This document shows positions 7,947 through 16,908 of a DNA stretch of 64,000 nt, piece after piece. The translations under genes and the position numbers were made by a program. Positions within the stretch are counted from its first letter, which is position 1, and each line of letters begins with the position of its first letter. The DNA is from Pseudomonas japonica. GTDB lineage: Bacteria > Pseudomonadota > Gammaproteobacteria > Pseudomonadales > Pseudomonadaceae. The DNA lies in NCBI RefSeq assembly GCF_900188455.1, contig NZ_FZOL01000018.1, forward strand, positions 1 to 64,000, read 5' to 3'. The notes beneath the pieces were generated by a model. It was given only the letters and a program-made list of their open reading frames with translations. It was not told the DNA's origin and searched no databases.

Positions 7947-9181
7947 CGCAGGGCCATCGCCGGCTCGACCTGCGAAGCACGCCAGGCCGGGTACAGGGTG
8001 GCGAGGAAGCTCATCACCAGGCCGGCCGTGCAGATCAACGCCACATCGCCCCATTGCAGCTCCGACGGCAGCGAGCTGATGAAGTACACGTCGGACGTGA
8101 AGATGTGCTGGCCACTGACCCGCTCGATCCAGCTGACCACGTCGCTGACGTTCAGCGCCAGGGCCACGCCGAGCACCCCGCCGATCAGGGTGCCGACCAC
8201 GCCGATCAGGCTGCCCTGAACCATGAAGGTGCCCATGATCTGCCCAGGCGTCGCACCGATGGTGCGCAGGATGGCGATGTCCGCGCCCTTGTCGTTCACC
8301 ACCATGATCAGGGTGGCGATGATGTTGAACGCCGCCACCGCGATGATCATCAGCAGCAACAGGCCGATCATGGTCTTTTCCATCTTCATGGCGCTGAACA
8401 GGCTGCCCTGGGTGTGGGTCCAGTCATCGGCGCGGTATTGCTCGCCCAGGCTCGAGACGATGGACGCCGACACCGCCGGCGCCGCGTACAGGTCCTTGAG
8501 CTTGAGGCGCACGCTCTGTACCTGGTTCGGCGCCCAGCGCTGCATTTCCGCGGCATCGGCAACGTGGATCATGGCCATGGAGCCGTCCAGCTCGGCACCG
8601 ACCTTGAAGATGCCGACCACGTTCAGGCGCTGCATGCGCGGCGTGATGCCGCCCGGCTCGCTGCTCACCTCCGGGACGATCAGGGTCAGCTTGTCGCCGA
8701 CGTTGAGACGGAAGCGCCGCGCGGTGATCTCGCCGATCACTACCCCGAACTCGCCGGGCTTGAGGTCTTCCAGACGGCCCTGGACGATATGCTCGGTGAC
8801 GATGGAAACCTTGCCTTCCTGCGCCGGGTCGATGCCACTGACCTGGATCGGCTGCATCGAACCCTTGTAGGAGAGCATGCCTTCCATCTCGGTGAAGGGC
8901 ACCGCGGCGATCACCTCGGGATTCTTCAGCGCGGCAGCGGCCACCGGCTGCCAGTCGTCCAGCGGGTTGACCCCGACGATCATGGCGTGGGGCACCATGC
9001 CGAGGATCCGCGAACTCATTTCGCGCTGGAAACCGTTCATCACCGACAACACCGTGATCATCGCCAGCACGCCCAGGGACAGGCCGATCATCGAGGTCAT
9101 GGAAATGAACGAGATGAAATGGTTGCGGCGCTTGGCGCGGGTGTAGCGCGCGCCGATGAAGATTGACAGGGGTCTGAACAT
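7937..9181 (-). CDS. lolE: LolC/LolE-family lipoprotein-releasing permease (third gene of lol operon)
   Basis: A 414-residue LolC/E family permease. TM1 is at ~25-48 (SMIGLSLGVLAMITVLSVMNGF), then a large periplasmic domain (~50-265) and three C-terminal TM helices (~270-410) with FNIIATLIMVVNDK and the terminal RASQVEPAMALRYE. LolCDE extracts mature lipoproteins from the inner membrane and passes them to LolA. The start at 9181 (MFRPLSIFIGARYTRAKRRNHF) matches its paralogue exactly in layout; upstream codons have no relation. It is 67 bp downstream of lolD. I use lolE because it is third in the operon, as in E. coli; sequence alone does not let me separate LolC from LolE roles. Confidence 0.85.
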   Translation of the reverse strand: MFRPLSIFIGARYTRAKRRNHFISFISMTSMIGLSLGVLAMITVLSVMNGFQREMSSRILGMVPHAMIVGVNPLDDWQPVAAAALKNPEVIAAVPFTEMEGMLSYKGSMQPIQVSGIDPAQEGKVSIVTEHIVQGRLEDLKPGEFGVVIGEITARRFRLNVGDKLTLIVPEVSSEPGGITPRMQRLNVVGIFKVGAELDGSMAMIHVADAAEMQRWAPNQVQSVRLKLKDLYAAPAVSASIVSSLGEQYRADDWTHTQGSLFSAMKMEKTMIGLLLLMIIAVAAFNIIATLIMVVNDKGADIAILRTIGATPGQIMGTFMVQGSLIGVVGTLIGGVLGVALALNVSDVVSWIERVSGQHIFTSDVYFISSLPSELQWGDVALICTAGLVMSFLATLYPAWRASQVEPAMALRYE

Positions 9182-9248
9182 GAAGTGATGCACCCAGGCA
9201 AAGAAAACGACCAGGGCGCCCGGCGACGGCACGGGCGCCCGCCACGCG

Positions 9249-9947
9249 TCAGATCGAGACCAGTTGGCCCTCTTCCAGACGCAGCACGCGGTCCATCTGC
9301 CGCGCCAGGTTCAGATCGTGGGTCACGACCAGGAAGGCGGTCTGCGACGAGGTGCTCAACTCACGCATCAGATCCTGGATGCCCTGGGCGGTGTGCTGGT
9401 CGAGGTTGCCGGTGGGCTCGTCGAGCATCACCAGTCCCGGCCGGTTGACCAGCGCCCGGGCGATCGCCACGCGCTGACGCTCGCCGCCGGAAAGCTCCGC
9501 CGGCTTGTGGTTGAGCCGATGGCCGAGACCGACACGCTTGAGCAATGCCTCCGCGCGCTCGCGGGCTTCCGGAATCGCGGTGCGGCCGATCAGCAGCGGC
9601 ATGCACACGTTCTCCAGGGCGGTGAACTCCGGCAACAGGTGGTGGAACTGGTAGACGAAGCCCAGCGCGCGGTTGCGCAACAGGCCACGGGCGCGCTCGC
9701 CGAGGGCCGACAGCTCCTCGCCGGCCAGCCAGACGCTGCCTTCGCTCGGCGTGTCGAGACCGCCCAGCAGGTTGAGCAAGGTACTCTTGCCCGACCCCGA
9801 GCTACCGACGATGGCCACCCGCTCTCCGGCGAACAGTTCCAGCTGCAGGTTCGACAGCACCTGCACCTTCTCCGGGCCTTCTTCATAAGACTTGCCCAGG
9901 CTGCGGCAACTCAGTACGGCTTTATCACTCATGCCCAACTCACTCAT
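9249..9947 (-). CDS. lolD: LolD, ATPase of the lipoprotein-release ABC transporter
   Basis: A 232-residue ABC ATPase. Walker A GSSGSGKST is at ~48-56, followed by Q-loop FVYQFHHLLPEF, signature LSGGERQRVAIARAL, Walker B LVMLDEPTGNLD and the switch His (VTHDLN). The FQ/HLLPEF region is typical of LolD. I chose the ATG at 9947 because GGAGG lies nine bases upstream; an ATG at 9932 is possible. The start overlaps the end of the upstream lolC by eight bases, so translation is coupled. Confidence 0.93.
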   Translation of the reverse strand: MSELGMSDKAVLSCRSLGKSYEEGPEKVQVLSNLQLELFAGERVAIVGSSGSGKSTLLNLLGGLDTPSEGSVWLAGEELSALGERARGLLRNRALGFVYQFHHLLPEFTALENVCMPLLIGRTAIPEARERAEALLKRVGLGHRLNHKPAELSGGERQRVAIARALVNRPGLVMLDEPTGNLDQHTAQGIQDLMRELSTSSQTAFLVVTHDLNLARQMDRVLRLEEGQLVSI

Positions 9948-11190
9948 AACGTAGCGCCTCCGCGGGCTGGGTGCGTGCCGCACGCCAGGCCGGATACAGG
10001 GTGGCGAGGAAACTCAGGACCAGCGCCGCGCCGCAGACCATCCACACGTCCTCGGCCATGATCCGGGACGGCAGGTAGTCGATGAAATAGACGTCGGCGT
10101 TGAGGAATTTGTGGCCGATCAGGCGCTCCACGCCGGCAATGGCGGCGCTGACATTGAGCGCCGCGGCGATCCCGACGGCGGCGCCGATGGCCGTGCCGAC
10201 CACGCCGATGATGGTGCCCTGGACCATGAAGATCGCCATGATCTGCCCCGGTGTCGAACCCAGGGTACGGAGGATGGCGATGTCGCCGCGCTTGTCGTTG
10301 ACCACCATGACCAGGGTGGAAATGATGTTGAACGCCGCCACCGCGACGATCAGCAGCAGGAGCAGGCCGATCATCGCCTTCTCCATGCGGATCGCCTGGT
10401 ACAGGTTGCCGTAGCTGCGGGTCCAGTCGCGCGCGTAGAACTCGCGGTCGCCCAGCTGGCGGGCGATGTTGTAGGCATTGCGCGGGGCCTGGAACAGGTC
10501 GTCGAACTTCAGGCGCAGGCCCTGGACCTGGTCGGCCTTCCAGCGATGCAGGCGCGACAGGTCGGAGAGATTGGTCAGGCCGAGGTAGCCGTCGATCTCG
10601 CCGGCGCCGACGTGAAAGATGCCGACCACGGTGAAACGCTTCATGCGCGGGAACATCCCGGCCGGAGTCACGGTGACTTCCGGGGCGACGAAGGTCAGCT
10701 TGTCGCCGATGCCGACCCCCAGCTTGGCCGCGGCCTTGTCGCCGATGAGGATGCCGAAGCTGCCTGGCGCAAGGTCCTCCAGGCGCCCCTGCTGGATGAA
10801 GTTGCCGATGATCGAAACCTTGCGTTCCTGCGCCGGGTCAATGCCGTTGAGCAGGACTTTCTGTACCTTGCCCTCGTGGGTCAGCAAACCCTGCATCTGG
10901 GTGAAGGGCGCCACGTCCAGCACCGACGGATTCTGCTTTACTTCAGCAGCGAGGGCCGGCCAGTCGTTGAGCGGCTGCCCGGTCTCCAGCGTGGCATGCG
11001 GGACCATGCCGAGGACGCGGGTACGCATCTCGTGGTCGAAGCCATTCATGACCGAAAGCACCACGATCATCACCACCACGCCCAGGGCGAGGCCGATCAT
11101 CGAGGTCAGGGAAATGAACGAGACGAAGTGATTGCGGCGCTTGGCACGGGTGTAGCGCGTGCCGATGAATACGAAGAGAGGTCTGAACAT
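9940..11190 (-). CDS. lolC: LolC/LolE-family lipoprotein-releasing permease (first gene of lol operon)
   Basis: A 416-residue permease closely similar to the product at 7937-9181: same MFRPL-FIG start, same TM1 (SMIGLALGVVVMIVVLSVMNGF) and the same C-terminal architecture ending AEALRYE. The ~210-residue periplasmic domain and three C-terminal TM segments are intact. As first gene of lolC-lolD-lolE it is named lolC by order only. The operon begins opposite the plus-strand PilZ gene, so the ~90 bp between them must hold divergent promoters. Confidence 0.85.
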   Translation of the reverse strand: MFRPLFVFIGTRYTRAKRRNHFVSFISLTSMIGLALGVVVMIVVLSVMNGFDHEMRTRVLGMVPHATLETGQPLNDWPALAAEVKQNPSVLDVAPFTQMQGLLTHEGKVQKVLLNGIDPAQERKVSIIGNFIQQGRLEDLAPGSFGILIGDKAAAKLGVGIGDKLTFVAPEVTVTPAGMFPRMKRFTVVGIFHVGAGEIDGYLGLTNLSDLSRLHRWKADQVQGLRLKFDDLFQAPRNAYNIARQLGDREFYARDWTRSYGNLYQAIRMEKAMIGLLLLLIVAVAAFNIISTLVMVVNDKRGDIAILRTLGSTPGQIMAIFMVQGTIIGVVGTAIGAAVGIAAALNVSAAIAGVERLIGHKFLNADVYFIDYLPSRIMAEDVWMVCGAALVLSFLATLYPAWRAARTQPAEALRYE

Positions 11191-11284
11191 GTCGGGGCTT
11201 GTTCGGATGAAAGAGGAACGTCCTTGTGGCGGGGGCAGGACAGCGGATTTACACTCAGACCACCGCCGTAACCATGGGTTCGCC

Positions 11285-11872
11285 ATGTCGACATTAGATG
11301 AAGAAGATCGCCGCGAATACTATCGTATCGAGGACCGGATCGCACTGGAAATTAGCCCGCTGAGCACGGCGGACGCCCTTGGCACGGAGTTGTTGCAGGA
11401 TGATTCACCGCTGTTCAACCTGCTCAGCGAACTGCACCTGAGCGAGTTCGAATCGCAGCACCTGCTGCGCCAGCTCAGCGAGAAGGATCGCACCCTGGCG
11501 GCCTTCCTCAAGGCCCAGAACAAGCGTATCGACCTGCTCAGCGCGGTGCTCGCGCAGACCCTGCTGGGACAGATCGGCGCCCCGCAGGCGGTGATCCTCT
11601 CCGAAGGCGGGGTCGAGTTCAGCAATCCCGAGGCCTTCGCCCCCGGTACCCGGGTGGCGGTGAAGATGGTCCTGATGCCCCGCGCCTCCGGCCTCCTGCT
11701 GCGCGCCCGCATCACCCACTGCGACAAGCTGGCCGACGGCCAATATGACATCGGCAGCGAATTCGTCGATATCAGCGACGCCCAGCGCCAGTTGCTGGCC
11801 CGCTATATCCTGCAACGTCAGCAACAGCAACGCCGCCAGGCCCTGGAACAGAACGACCCGCCAGTTTCCTGA
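11285..11872 (+). CDS. PilZ-domain-containing protein
   Basis: A 195-residue soluble protein. The N terminus (DEEDRREYYRIEDRIALEI) has the RxxxR arginines of PilZ proteins. A mainly helical segment (~45-100) follows, then a beta-rich C terminus with ILSEGGVEFSNPEAFAPGTRVAV, matching the PilZ D/NxSxxGhxh region in relaxed form, and IGSEFVDIS. The C-terminal end is Gln/Arg rich. The ATG at 11285 begins MSTLDEED; earlier in-frame starts lie in the lolC promoter region. The following GDPD gene begins 35 bp downstream, so they may be cotranscribed. In P. aeruginosa a similar gene sits in the same place. The c-di-GMP binding role is likely but unproven. Confidence 0.75.
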   Translation: MSTLDEEDRREYYRIEDRIALEISPLSTADALGTELLQDDSPLFNLLSELHLSEFESQHLLRQLSEKDRTLAAFLKAQNKRIDLLSAVLAQTLLGQIGAPQAVILSEGGVEFSNPEAFAPGTRVAVKMVLMPRASGLLLRARITHCDKLADGQYDIGSEFVDISDAQRQLLARYILQRQQQQRRQALEQNDPPVS

Positions 11873-11906
11873 GTTTCAGTTCTCAGTCTTACTTGAAGGA
11901 ACAAAC

Positions 11907-12629
11907 GTGACGCAGATTTACGGCCATCGTGGCGCCAAGGGCGAAGCCCCGGAAAACACCCTGACCAGCTTCCAGCAGTGCCTGCGACATGGCGTGCGGC
12001 GCTGTGAACTCGACCTGCACCTGTCGGCCGACAACGAGCTGATGGTGATCCATGACCCGACACTCAAGCGCACCACCGGCCGGCGCGGCAAGGTGGTGGA
12101 GCACAGCGCCGCCGAACTGGTCACCTACGACGCGCGCAAGGGCGGGCCGGGCTGGGTACAACCCTGCCCCGTTCCGCGCCTTGAGGAACTGTTCGAAAAG
12201 TGCGACTTCGAGCACTGGCAACTGGAAGTGAAGAGCGCCTCGCGTACCCGCGCAGCCACCACGGTGCTGGCGATCCGCGAGATGGCCCAGCGCTTCGGCC
12301 TGCTCGACAAGCTGACCATCACCTCCAGCTCGCGGGAAGTGCTCAGCGCGGCCCAGGAGCTGGTACCGGACATTTCCCGTGGACTGGTGGCGGAATACGC
12401 CTGGCTCGACCCGCTGAAGGTCGCGCAGAACTACGGCTGTGAATTGCTGGCGCTGAACTGGACGCACTGCAGTCCCGAGCGCCTGATCAAGGCCCAGCGC
12501 CAGGGACTGCATGTGTCGGTGTGGACGGTCAACGAACCGGCGCTGATGCGCCGGCTCGCCGACTTCGGCGTAGACAGCCTGATTACAGACTTTCCCGGTT
12601 TGGCCAGCGCCACTCTCGAGAATCGCTGA
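11907..12629 (+). CDS. Glycerophosphodiester phosphodiesterase (GDPD), cytoplasmic
   Basis: A 240-residue GDPD-type TIM barrel that hydrolyses glycerophosphodiesters to glycerol-3-phosphate and an alcohol. Motifs: YGHRGAKGEAPENT (catalytic His and Glu at the N terminus), ELDLHLSADNELMVIHDPTL (metal Glu/Asp and second catalytic His), LEVKS, and a C-terminal VWTVNEPALMRRLADFGVDSLITDFP. There is no signal peptide, so it resembles UgpQ rather than periplasmic GlpQ. The start is GTG at 11907 with GAAGGA six bases upstream; no ATG fits the family N terminus. Confidence 0.9.
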   Translation: MTQIYGHRGAKGEAPENTLTSFQQCLRHGVRRCELDLHLSADNELMVIHDPTLKRTTGRRGKVVEHSAAELVTYDARKGGPGWVQPCPVPRLEELFEKCDFEHWQLEVKSASRTRAATTVLAIREMAQRFGLLDKLTITSSSREVLSAAQELVPDISRGLVAEYAWLDPLKVAQNYGCELLALNWTHCSPERLIKAQRQGLHVSVWTVNEPALMRRLADFGVDSLITDFPGLASATLENR

Positions 12630-12637
12630 AATCGGTC

Positions 12638-12664
12638 TCCCCGGCCGGCTCAGGCCACCGGCCG
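12638..12664. terminator. Hairpin between GDPD and sthA (convergent)
   Basis: CCGGCCGG is repeated as an inverted pair around a CTCAGGCCA loop in the 42-bp convergent spacer. For sthA it follows directly after the stop codon. No clear T run, so moderate confidence. Confidence 0.45.
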
Positions 12665-12671
12665 GAGCGGC

Positions 12672-14066
12672 TCAAAAAAGCCGGTTGAGGCCATCGTACG
12701 CCGCTACCCGATAGGCTTCGGCCATGGTCGGGTAGTTGAAGGTGGTGTTGACGAAATACTTCAGCGTATTGCGCTCACCCGGCTGGTCCATGATGGCCTG
12801 GCCGATATGGACGATCTCCGAGGCCTGGTAGCCGAAGCAGTGCACGCCGAGGATTTCCAGGGTCTCGCGGTGGAACAGGATCTTCAGCATGCCTTGCGGC
12901 TCGCCGGCGATCTGCGCGCGGGCCATGCTCTTGAAGAAGGCCTTGCCCACTTCGTAGGGCACCTTGGCCTGGGTCAGTTCCTGCTCGTTCTTGCCGATCG
13001 AGCTGATCTCCGGAATGGTATAGATGCCGGTCGGCACGTCGTTGACGAAGCGCCAGCTGCCATTGTCGACGATGCTGCCGGCGGCCGAACGGCCCTGGTC
13101 GTGGGCGGCACTGGCCAGGCTCGGCCAGCCGATCACGTCACCGGCACCATAGATGTTCGGCACCTGGGTCCGATAGGCTTCGTCGACTTCGATCTGGCCA
13201 CGGCTGTTGACCTTGATGCCGATGTTCTCCAGACCCAGCCGGTCGGTGTTGCCGGTACGGCCGTTGCACCACAGCAAGGCGTCGGCCTTGATCTTCTTGC
13301 CCGACTTCAGGTGCAGGATCACCCCGTTGTCCAGGCCTTCGACGCGCTCGTACTCTTCGTTGTGGCGCACGGTGATGTTGTTGTTGCTGAAGTGGTAGCT
13401 CAGGGCCTGGGAGATTTCCGAGTCGAGGAAGCTGAGCAGTTGACCACGGTTGTCCACCAGTTCCACCAGCACGCCGAGGCCGCTGAAGATCGAGGCGTAT
13501 TCGCAACCGATCACCCCGGCGCCGTAGACGATCAGCTTGCGCGGGGTGTGCCCGAGGCTGAGGATGGTGTCGCTGTCGTAGATGCGCGGGTGATGGAAGT
13601 CGATATCGGCCGGGCGATACGGACGCGAACCGGTGGCGATGATGATGTGCTTGGCCACCAGCTTCTCGACCACGCCGTTGGCGCAGACCACTTCCACGGT
13701 CTGCTCGTCGGCGAAGCTGCCGGTGCCGAAGAACACGTCGACGCGGTTGCGCGCGTAGTAGCCGGTGCGCGAGGCGACCTGCTTGGAAATGACCTTCTCG
13801 GCGCTCTTCAGTACATCGGGGAACGAGAACCAGCGCGGCTCACCAATGGCCCGGAACATCGGGTTGGTGTTGAACTGCATGATCTGGCGCACCGAGTGAC
13901 GCAGGGCCTTGGACGGGATGGTGCCCAGATGGGTGCAGTTGCCGCCGACCTGACGACGGCTATCGACCATCGCAACCTTGCGTCCTGCTTTGGCGGCATT
14001 CATTGCCGCCCCTTCTCCTGCGGGGCCGGAACCCAGCACCACTACGTCGTAGTTGTAGACAGCCAT
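12672..14066 (-). CDS. sthA: Soluble pyridine nucleotide transhydrogenase SthA
   Basis: A 464-residue flavoprotein that moves reducing equivalents between NADPH and NAD+. The FAD site LGSGPAGEGAAMNAAK is at 11-26. At the place of the redox disulfide the sequence is GGNCTHLGTIPSK (41-53), with a single Cys, the normal state for SthA and unlike lipoamide dehydrogenase. The NAD site VYGAGVIGCEYASIFSGLG and the FAD-binding IYGAGDVIGWPSLASAA are intact, with the dimerisation domain at ~340-464. Cytoplasmic; monocistronic, converging with the GDPD gene. Length equals that of family members. Confidence 0.96.
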   Translation of the reverse strand: MAVYNYDVVVLGSGPAGEGAAMNAAKAGRKVAMVDSRRQVGGNCTHLGTIPSKALRHSVRQIMQFNTNPMFRAIGEPRWFSFPDVLKSAEKVISKQVASRTGYYARNRVDVFFGTGSFADEQTVEVVCANGVVEKLVAKHIIIATGSRPYRPADIDFHHPRIYDSDTILSLGHTPRKLIVYGAGVIGCEYASIFSGLGVLVELVDNRGQLLSFLDSEISQALSYHFSNNNITVRHNEEYERVEGLDNGVILHLKSGKKIKADALLWCNGRTGNTDRLGLENIGIKVNSRGQIEVDEAYRTQVPNIYGAGDVIGWPSLASAAHDQGRSAAGSIVDNGSWRFVNDVPTGIYTIPEISSIGKNEQELTQAKVPYEVGKAFFKSMARAQIAGEPQGMLKILFHRETLEILGVHCFGYQASEIVHIGQAIMDQPGERNTLKYFVNTTFNYPTMAEAYRVAAYDGLNRLF

Positions 14067-14237
14067 GCGTACTCCTTCAGAACAGGCCCGGGCGCCTGGC
14101 CGGCGTCCCGGGGCTACATCATGTGCCCGGCGGGCCCCATGAAAAAATTCGGGTGCAGTCTAATCAAGCTTCAGTGGCGCGCACATTAACCCTTGGTCGC
14201 GTCGTAGGCTATTTTTCTCTGCACTACATGCAAGACA

Positions 14238-15257
14238 TCATTGTTTGTTTTCAGCCGCGCCTGTAGCGACGACCCGCGCGAAGGCCGGGGTCACACGGAC
14301 GCTGAAACCGCTATCGGCACGCAGCACGAAAACCGCGGCCAGGTCCTGCGCCACGGCGAACTCCCAGCCCTGTTCCGGGCCAAGAATCAGCAACAGCGTG
14401 GAATACCCGTCGGCCACCAGCGCCGACGGATCGAACACCGTCACCGCCGCCAGGGCATGCGCCACCGGGCGGCCGAGACGGGCATCGAAGGTATGGGAAA
14501 AACGCTGGCCATTTTCCTCGAAATAGTTGCGGTAGTCACCTGACGTCGACACGCCGAGGCCATCGATGCCAAGGATCTGCTCGGCGATCTGGCGATCTTC
14601 CCTGGGCAGCTCCAGCGCCACGCGCCAGGCGCTGCCGTCGGGCTTGCGGCCAAGCGCCTTGAGCTCACCGGTGACCTCCACCAGCTGGTTGTCGATACCC
14701 AGCGCGCGCAGGCGCGCGGCGATCAGGTCGACGCCATGACCGGCGACGATACTGTCGAAGTCCAGCTCCAGGGCGATGTCCTTGCACAACTGGTCGCCGT
14801 CGATGCGCAGATACCCCTGACCGACGCGCTGGCGAGTCTCGGCCAGGCGTTGCGGGTCGGGGACCTTCTGTTCACGGGATTGCGGACCGAAGCCCCAGAG
14901 GTTCATCAGCGGCTCGACGCTCAGGTCGAAGGCACCACCGCTTTCGCGCCACAGGGTGTCGCCGAAGCGGACCAGGTCGAGCACGTCTTGCGGCATGACC
15001 TGGCAACTGCCGGCAGGCAGGTGGTTGAAGGCGCTGACCAGGGAATCGCCGCGGTAGGTGGAGAAGTGCTGGTCGAGGGTGGCGAGGATGTTTTCGATTT
15101 CCTGCCTGACCTGGCTGGCATCCGGGCCGTTGGCGGGCGGTACGTATTGCACGGTGTAGGTGCTGCCCATGGTCGGGCCGCTGATGCGCTCGACCGGGTC
15201 GGATTCTCCACAACCGGTCAGGGCAAGGGCACAGAAGACGCTCAGGAGTGCTTTCAA
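14238..15257 (-). CDS. apbE: ApbE-type FAD:protein FMN transferase (lipoprotein)
   Basis: A 339-residue lipoprotein. The signal KALLSVFCALALTGC ends with a perfect lipobox (LTGC). The mature part has GPTMGSTYTV, the FDLSVEPLMNLWGFGP region, DLDSIVAGHGVD-like metal/FAD residues (here ELDFDSIVAGHGVD) and the late VSTSGDYRNYFE and HTFDARLGRPV motifs. ApbE attaches FMN to Thr/Ser of membrane redox proteins such as NqrB/C and RnfG/D. The start is inferred as TTG at 15257, because AAGGTGG lies six bases upstream and the signal peptide then begins correctly; longer readings run back through a REP element. In P. aeruginosa apbE is followed by the nqr genes; here the neighbour is gap instead. Confidence 0.88.
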   Translation of the reverse strand: MKALLSVFCALALTGCGESDPVERISGPTMGSTYTVQYVPPANGPDASQVRQEIENILATLDQHFSTYRGDSLVSAFNHLPAGSCQVMPQDVLDLVRFGDTLWRESGGAFDLSVEPLMNLWGFGPQSREQKVPDPQRLAETRQRVGQGYLRIDGDQLCKDIALELDFDSIVAGHGVDLIAARLRALGIDNQLVEVTGELKALGRKPDGSAWRVALELPREDRQIAEQILGIDGLGVSTSGDYRNYFEENGQRFSHTFDARLGRPVAHALAAVTVFDPSALVADGYSTLLLILGPEQGWEFAVAQDLAAVFVLRADSGFSVRVTPAFARVVATGAAENKQ

Positions 15258-15285
15258 ATCGGTCCACCTTTTATTCGGAGGCCGC

Positions 15286-15381
15286 TGCGCGCCCTTTCGC
15301 GGGCAAGCCACGCTCCTACGCAGGCTTGCGCGGACGCCCGTAGGAGCGTGGCTTGCCCGCGAAGGACCGCAAAGCGGTCCC
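15286..15381. repeat. REP pair (BIME-like) with extra hairpin upstream of apbE
   Basis: Two 24-nt arms are perfect inverted copies (15296-15319 and 15340-15363, core GCCACGCTCCTAC) around a 20-nt loop. A second hairpin GGACCGC/GCGGTCC follows at 15364-15380. The composition matches Pseudomonas REP sequences. It occupies most of the spacer between gap and apbE. Confidence 0.8.
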
Positions 15382-15393
15382 GGAATGCAGGGC

Positions 15394-15428
15394 AAAAAAA
15401 ACGGGAACCCTGAGGTTCCCGTTCTTTT
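15394..15428 (-). terminator. Rho-independent terminator of gap
   Basis: The stem ACGGGAACC/GGTTCCCGT with CTGA loop is followed on the minus strand by an eight-base T run (A run on plus, 15394-15401). It starts 20 bp past the gap stop codon. Confidence 0.9.
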
Positions 15429-15444
15429 CAACACACCAGCAAGC

Positions 15445-16908
15445 TTAGCGTGGGAACGCAGGCGGGTTCACACCAGCCATGTCTTCCATCACGCGCACGA
15501 CCTGGCAGCTGTAACCGAATTCGTTGTCGTACCAGACGTACAGAACAACACGGTTGTCGTTGCAGATGGTGGCTTCGGCGTCGACCACACCGGCGTGGCG
15601 TGAACCGACGAAGTCGGTGGAGACCACTTCCTGGGAGCTCACGTAGTCGATCTGCTTGTGCAGTTCGGAATGCATGGCGGTCTGGCGCAGGTACTCGTTC
15701 AGCTCTTCGCGAGTAGTGGCCTTTTCCAGGTTCAGGTTGAGGATCGCCATGGAGACGTTCGGCGTCGGAACGCGGATGGCGTTGCCGGTCAGCTTGCCTT
15801 TCAGCACTGGCAGAGCCTTGGCGGCAGCGGTGGCGGCGCCGGTCTCGGTGATGACCATGTTCAGCGGCGCGGCGCGACCGCGACGGCTGCCCTTGTGGAA
15901 GTTGTCGATCAGGTTCTGGTCGTTGGTGAACGAGTGAACGGTTTCGACGTGGCCGTTGACGATGCCGTACTGGTCATTCAGCGCCTTCAGCACCGGCACG
16001 ATGGCGTTGGTGGTGCAGGAAGCGGCGGAGATGATCTTGTCGTCGGCGGTGATGTCGCCGTGGTTGATGCCGTGAACGATGTTCTTCAGCGCGCCCTTGC
16101 CAGGTGCGGTGAGGATCACGCGAGCGGCGCCCGGGCAGGCCAGGTGCTGACCCAGACCCTCGGCGTCACGCCATACGCCGGTGTTGTCGACGATCAGGGC
16201 GTTGTCGATGCCGTACTGGGTGTAGTCGACTTCGCTCGGCGCCTTGGCGTAGATCACCTGGATCAGGTTGCCGTTGGCGGTGATGGTGTTGTTCTCTTCG
16301 TCGACGGTGATGGTGCCGTCGAACGGGCCGTGAACCGAGTCACGACGCAGCAGGCTGGCACGCTTGATCAGGTCGTTGGTCGCGCCCTTGCGCACGACGA
16401 TGGCACGCAGGCGCAGGCCGTCGCCGCCACCGGTCTTCTCGATCAGGATGCGCGCCAGCAGGCGGCCGATGCGACCAAAGCCGTACAGGACGACGTCGGT
16501 GCCTTTGCGTGCGGAAGCGTTCTGCTGACCAACGACGTCAGCCAGCTCTTCACGAACGAACTGCTCGACGCTGCGGCCATTGCCTTCCAGCTTGAACTTG
16601 TTGGCCAGCTTGCCCAGGTCGACCGAAGCGGCGCCCAGTTTCAGCTCGCTCATGGCCTTGAGCAGTGGGAATGTCTCGTGGACGGACAGTTCGGTTTCGT
16701 CGGTCTGGCGATGGCGAGCAAAGCGGTGGGCCTTGAGGATCGCGATCACCGAACGGTTGATCAGGCTACGGCCATAGATCGAGCTCACCACGTTATTGTT
16801 GCGGTAGAGCTGACCGATAAGCGGGATCATCGCTTCGGCAAGTGCTTCACGATCGATCCACTCACCAAGACACTGGTCGGGCTTCTGAGTCACGGGAACC
16901 TTCCACAT
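15445..16908 (-). CDS. gap: Glyceraldehyde-3-phosphate dehydrogenase, long-N-terminus type
   Basis: A 487-residue protein: an N-terminal helical extension of ~120 residues precedes a normal GAPDH core. The core has the NAD fold VVLYGFGRIGRLLARIL, the catalytic cysteine in SAASCTTNAIVPV, the phosphate-site GAATAAAKALPVLKGKLTGNAIRVP and the C-terminal WYDNEFGYSCQVVRVMEDM. This long form is the second, conserved GAPDH of pseudomonads, separate from the gluconate-linked gapA; a gluconeogenic or NADP role is possible but not visible. The first ATG (MWKVPVTQK) has a poor ribosome site; a GTG five codons later (at 16893) follows GGAAGG and may be the true start. It is divergent from mfd. Confidence 0.93.
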   Translation of the reverse strand: MWKVPVTQKPDQCLGEWIDREALAEAMIPLIGQLYRNNNVVSSIYGRSLINRSVIAILKAHRFARHRQTDETELSVHETFPLLKAMSELKLGAASVDLGKLANKFKLEGNGRSVEQFVREELADVVGQQNASARKGTDVVLYGFGRIGRLLARILIEKTGGGDGLRLRAIVVRKGATNDLIKRASLLRRDSVHGPFDGTITVDEENNTITANGNLIQVIYAKAPSEVDYTQYGIDNALIVDNTGVWRDAEGLGQHLACPGAARVILTAPGKGALKNIVHGINHGDITADDKIISAASCTTNAIVPVLKALNDQYGIVNGHVETVHSFTNDQNLIDNFHKGSRRGRAAPLNMVITETGAATAAAKALPVLKGKLTGNAIRVPTPNVSMAILNLNLEKATTREELNEYLRQTAMHSELHKQIDYVSSQEVVSTDFVGSRHAGVVDAEATICNDNRVVLYVWYDNEFGYSCQVVRVMEDMAGVNPPAFPR

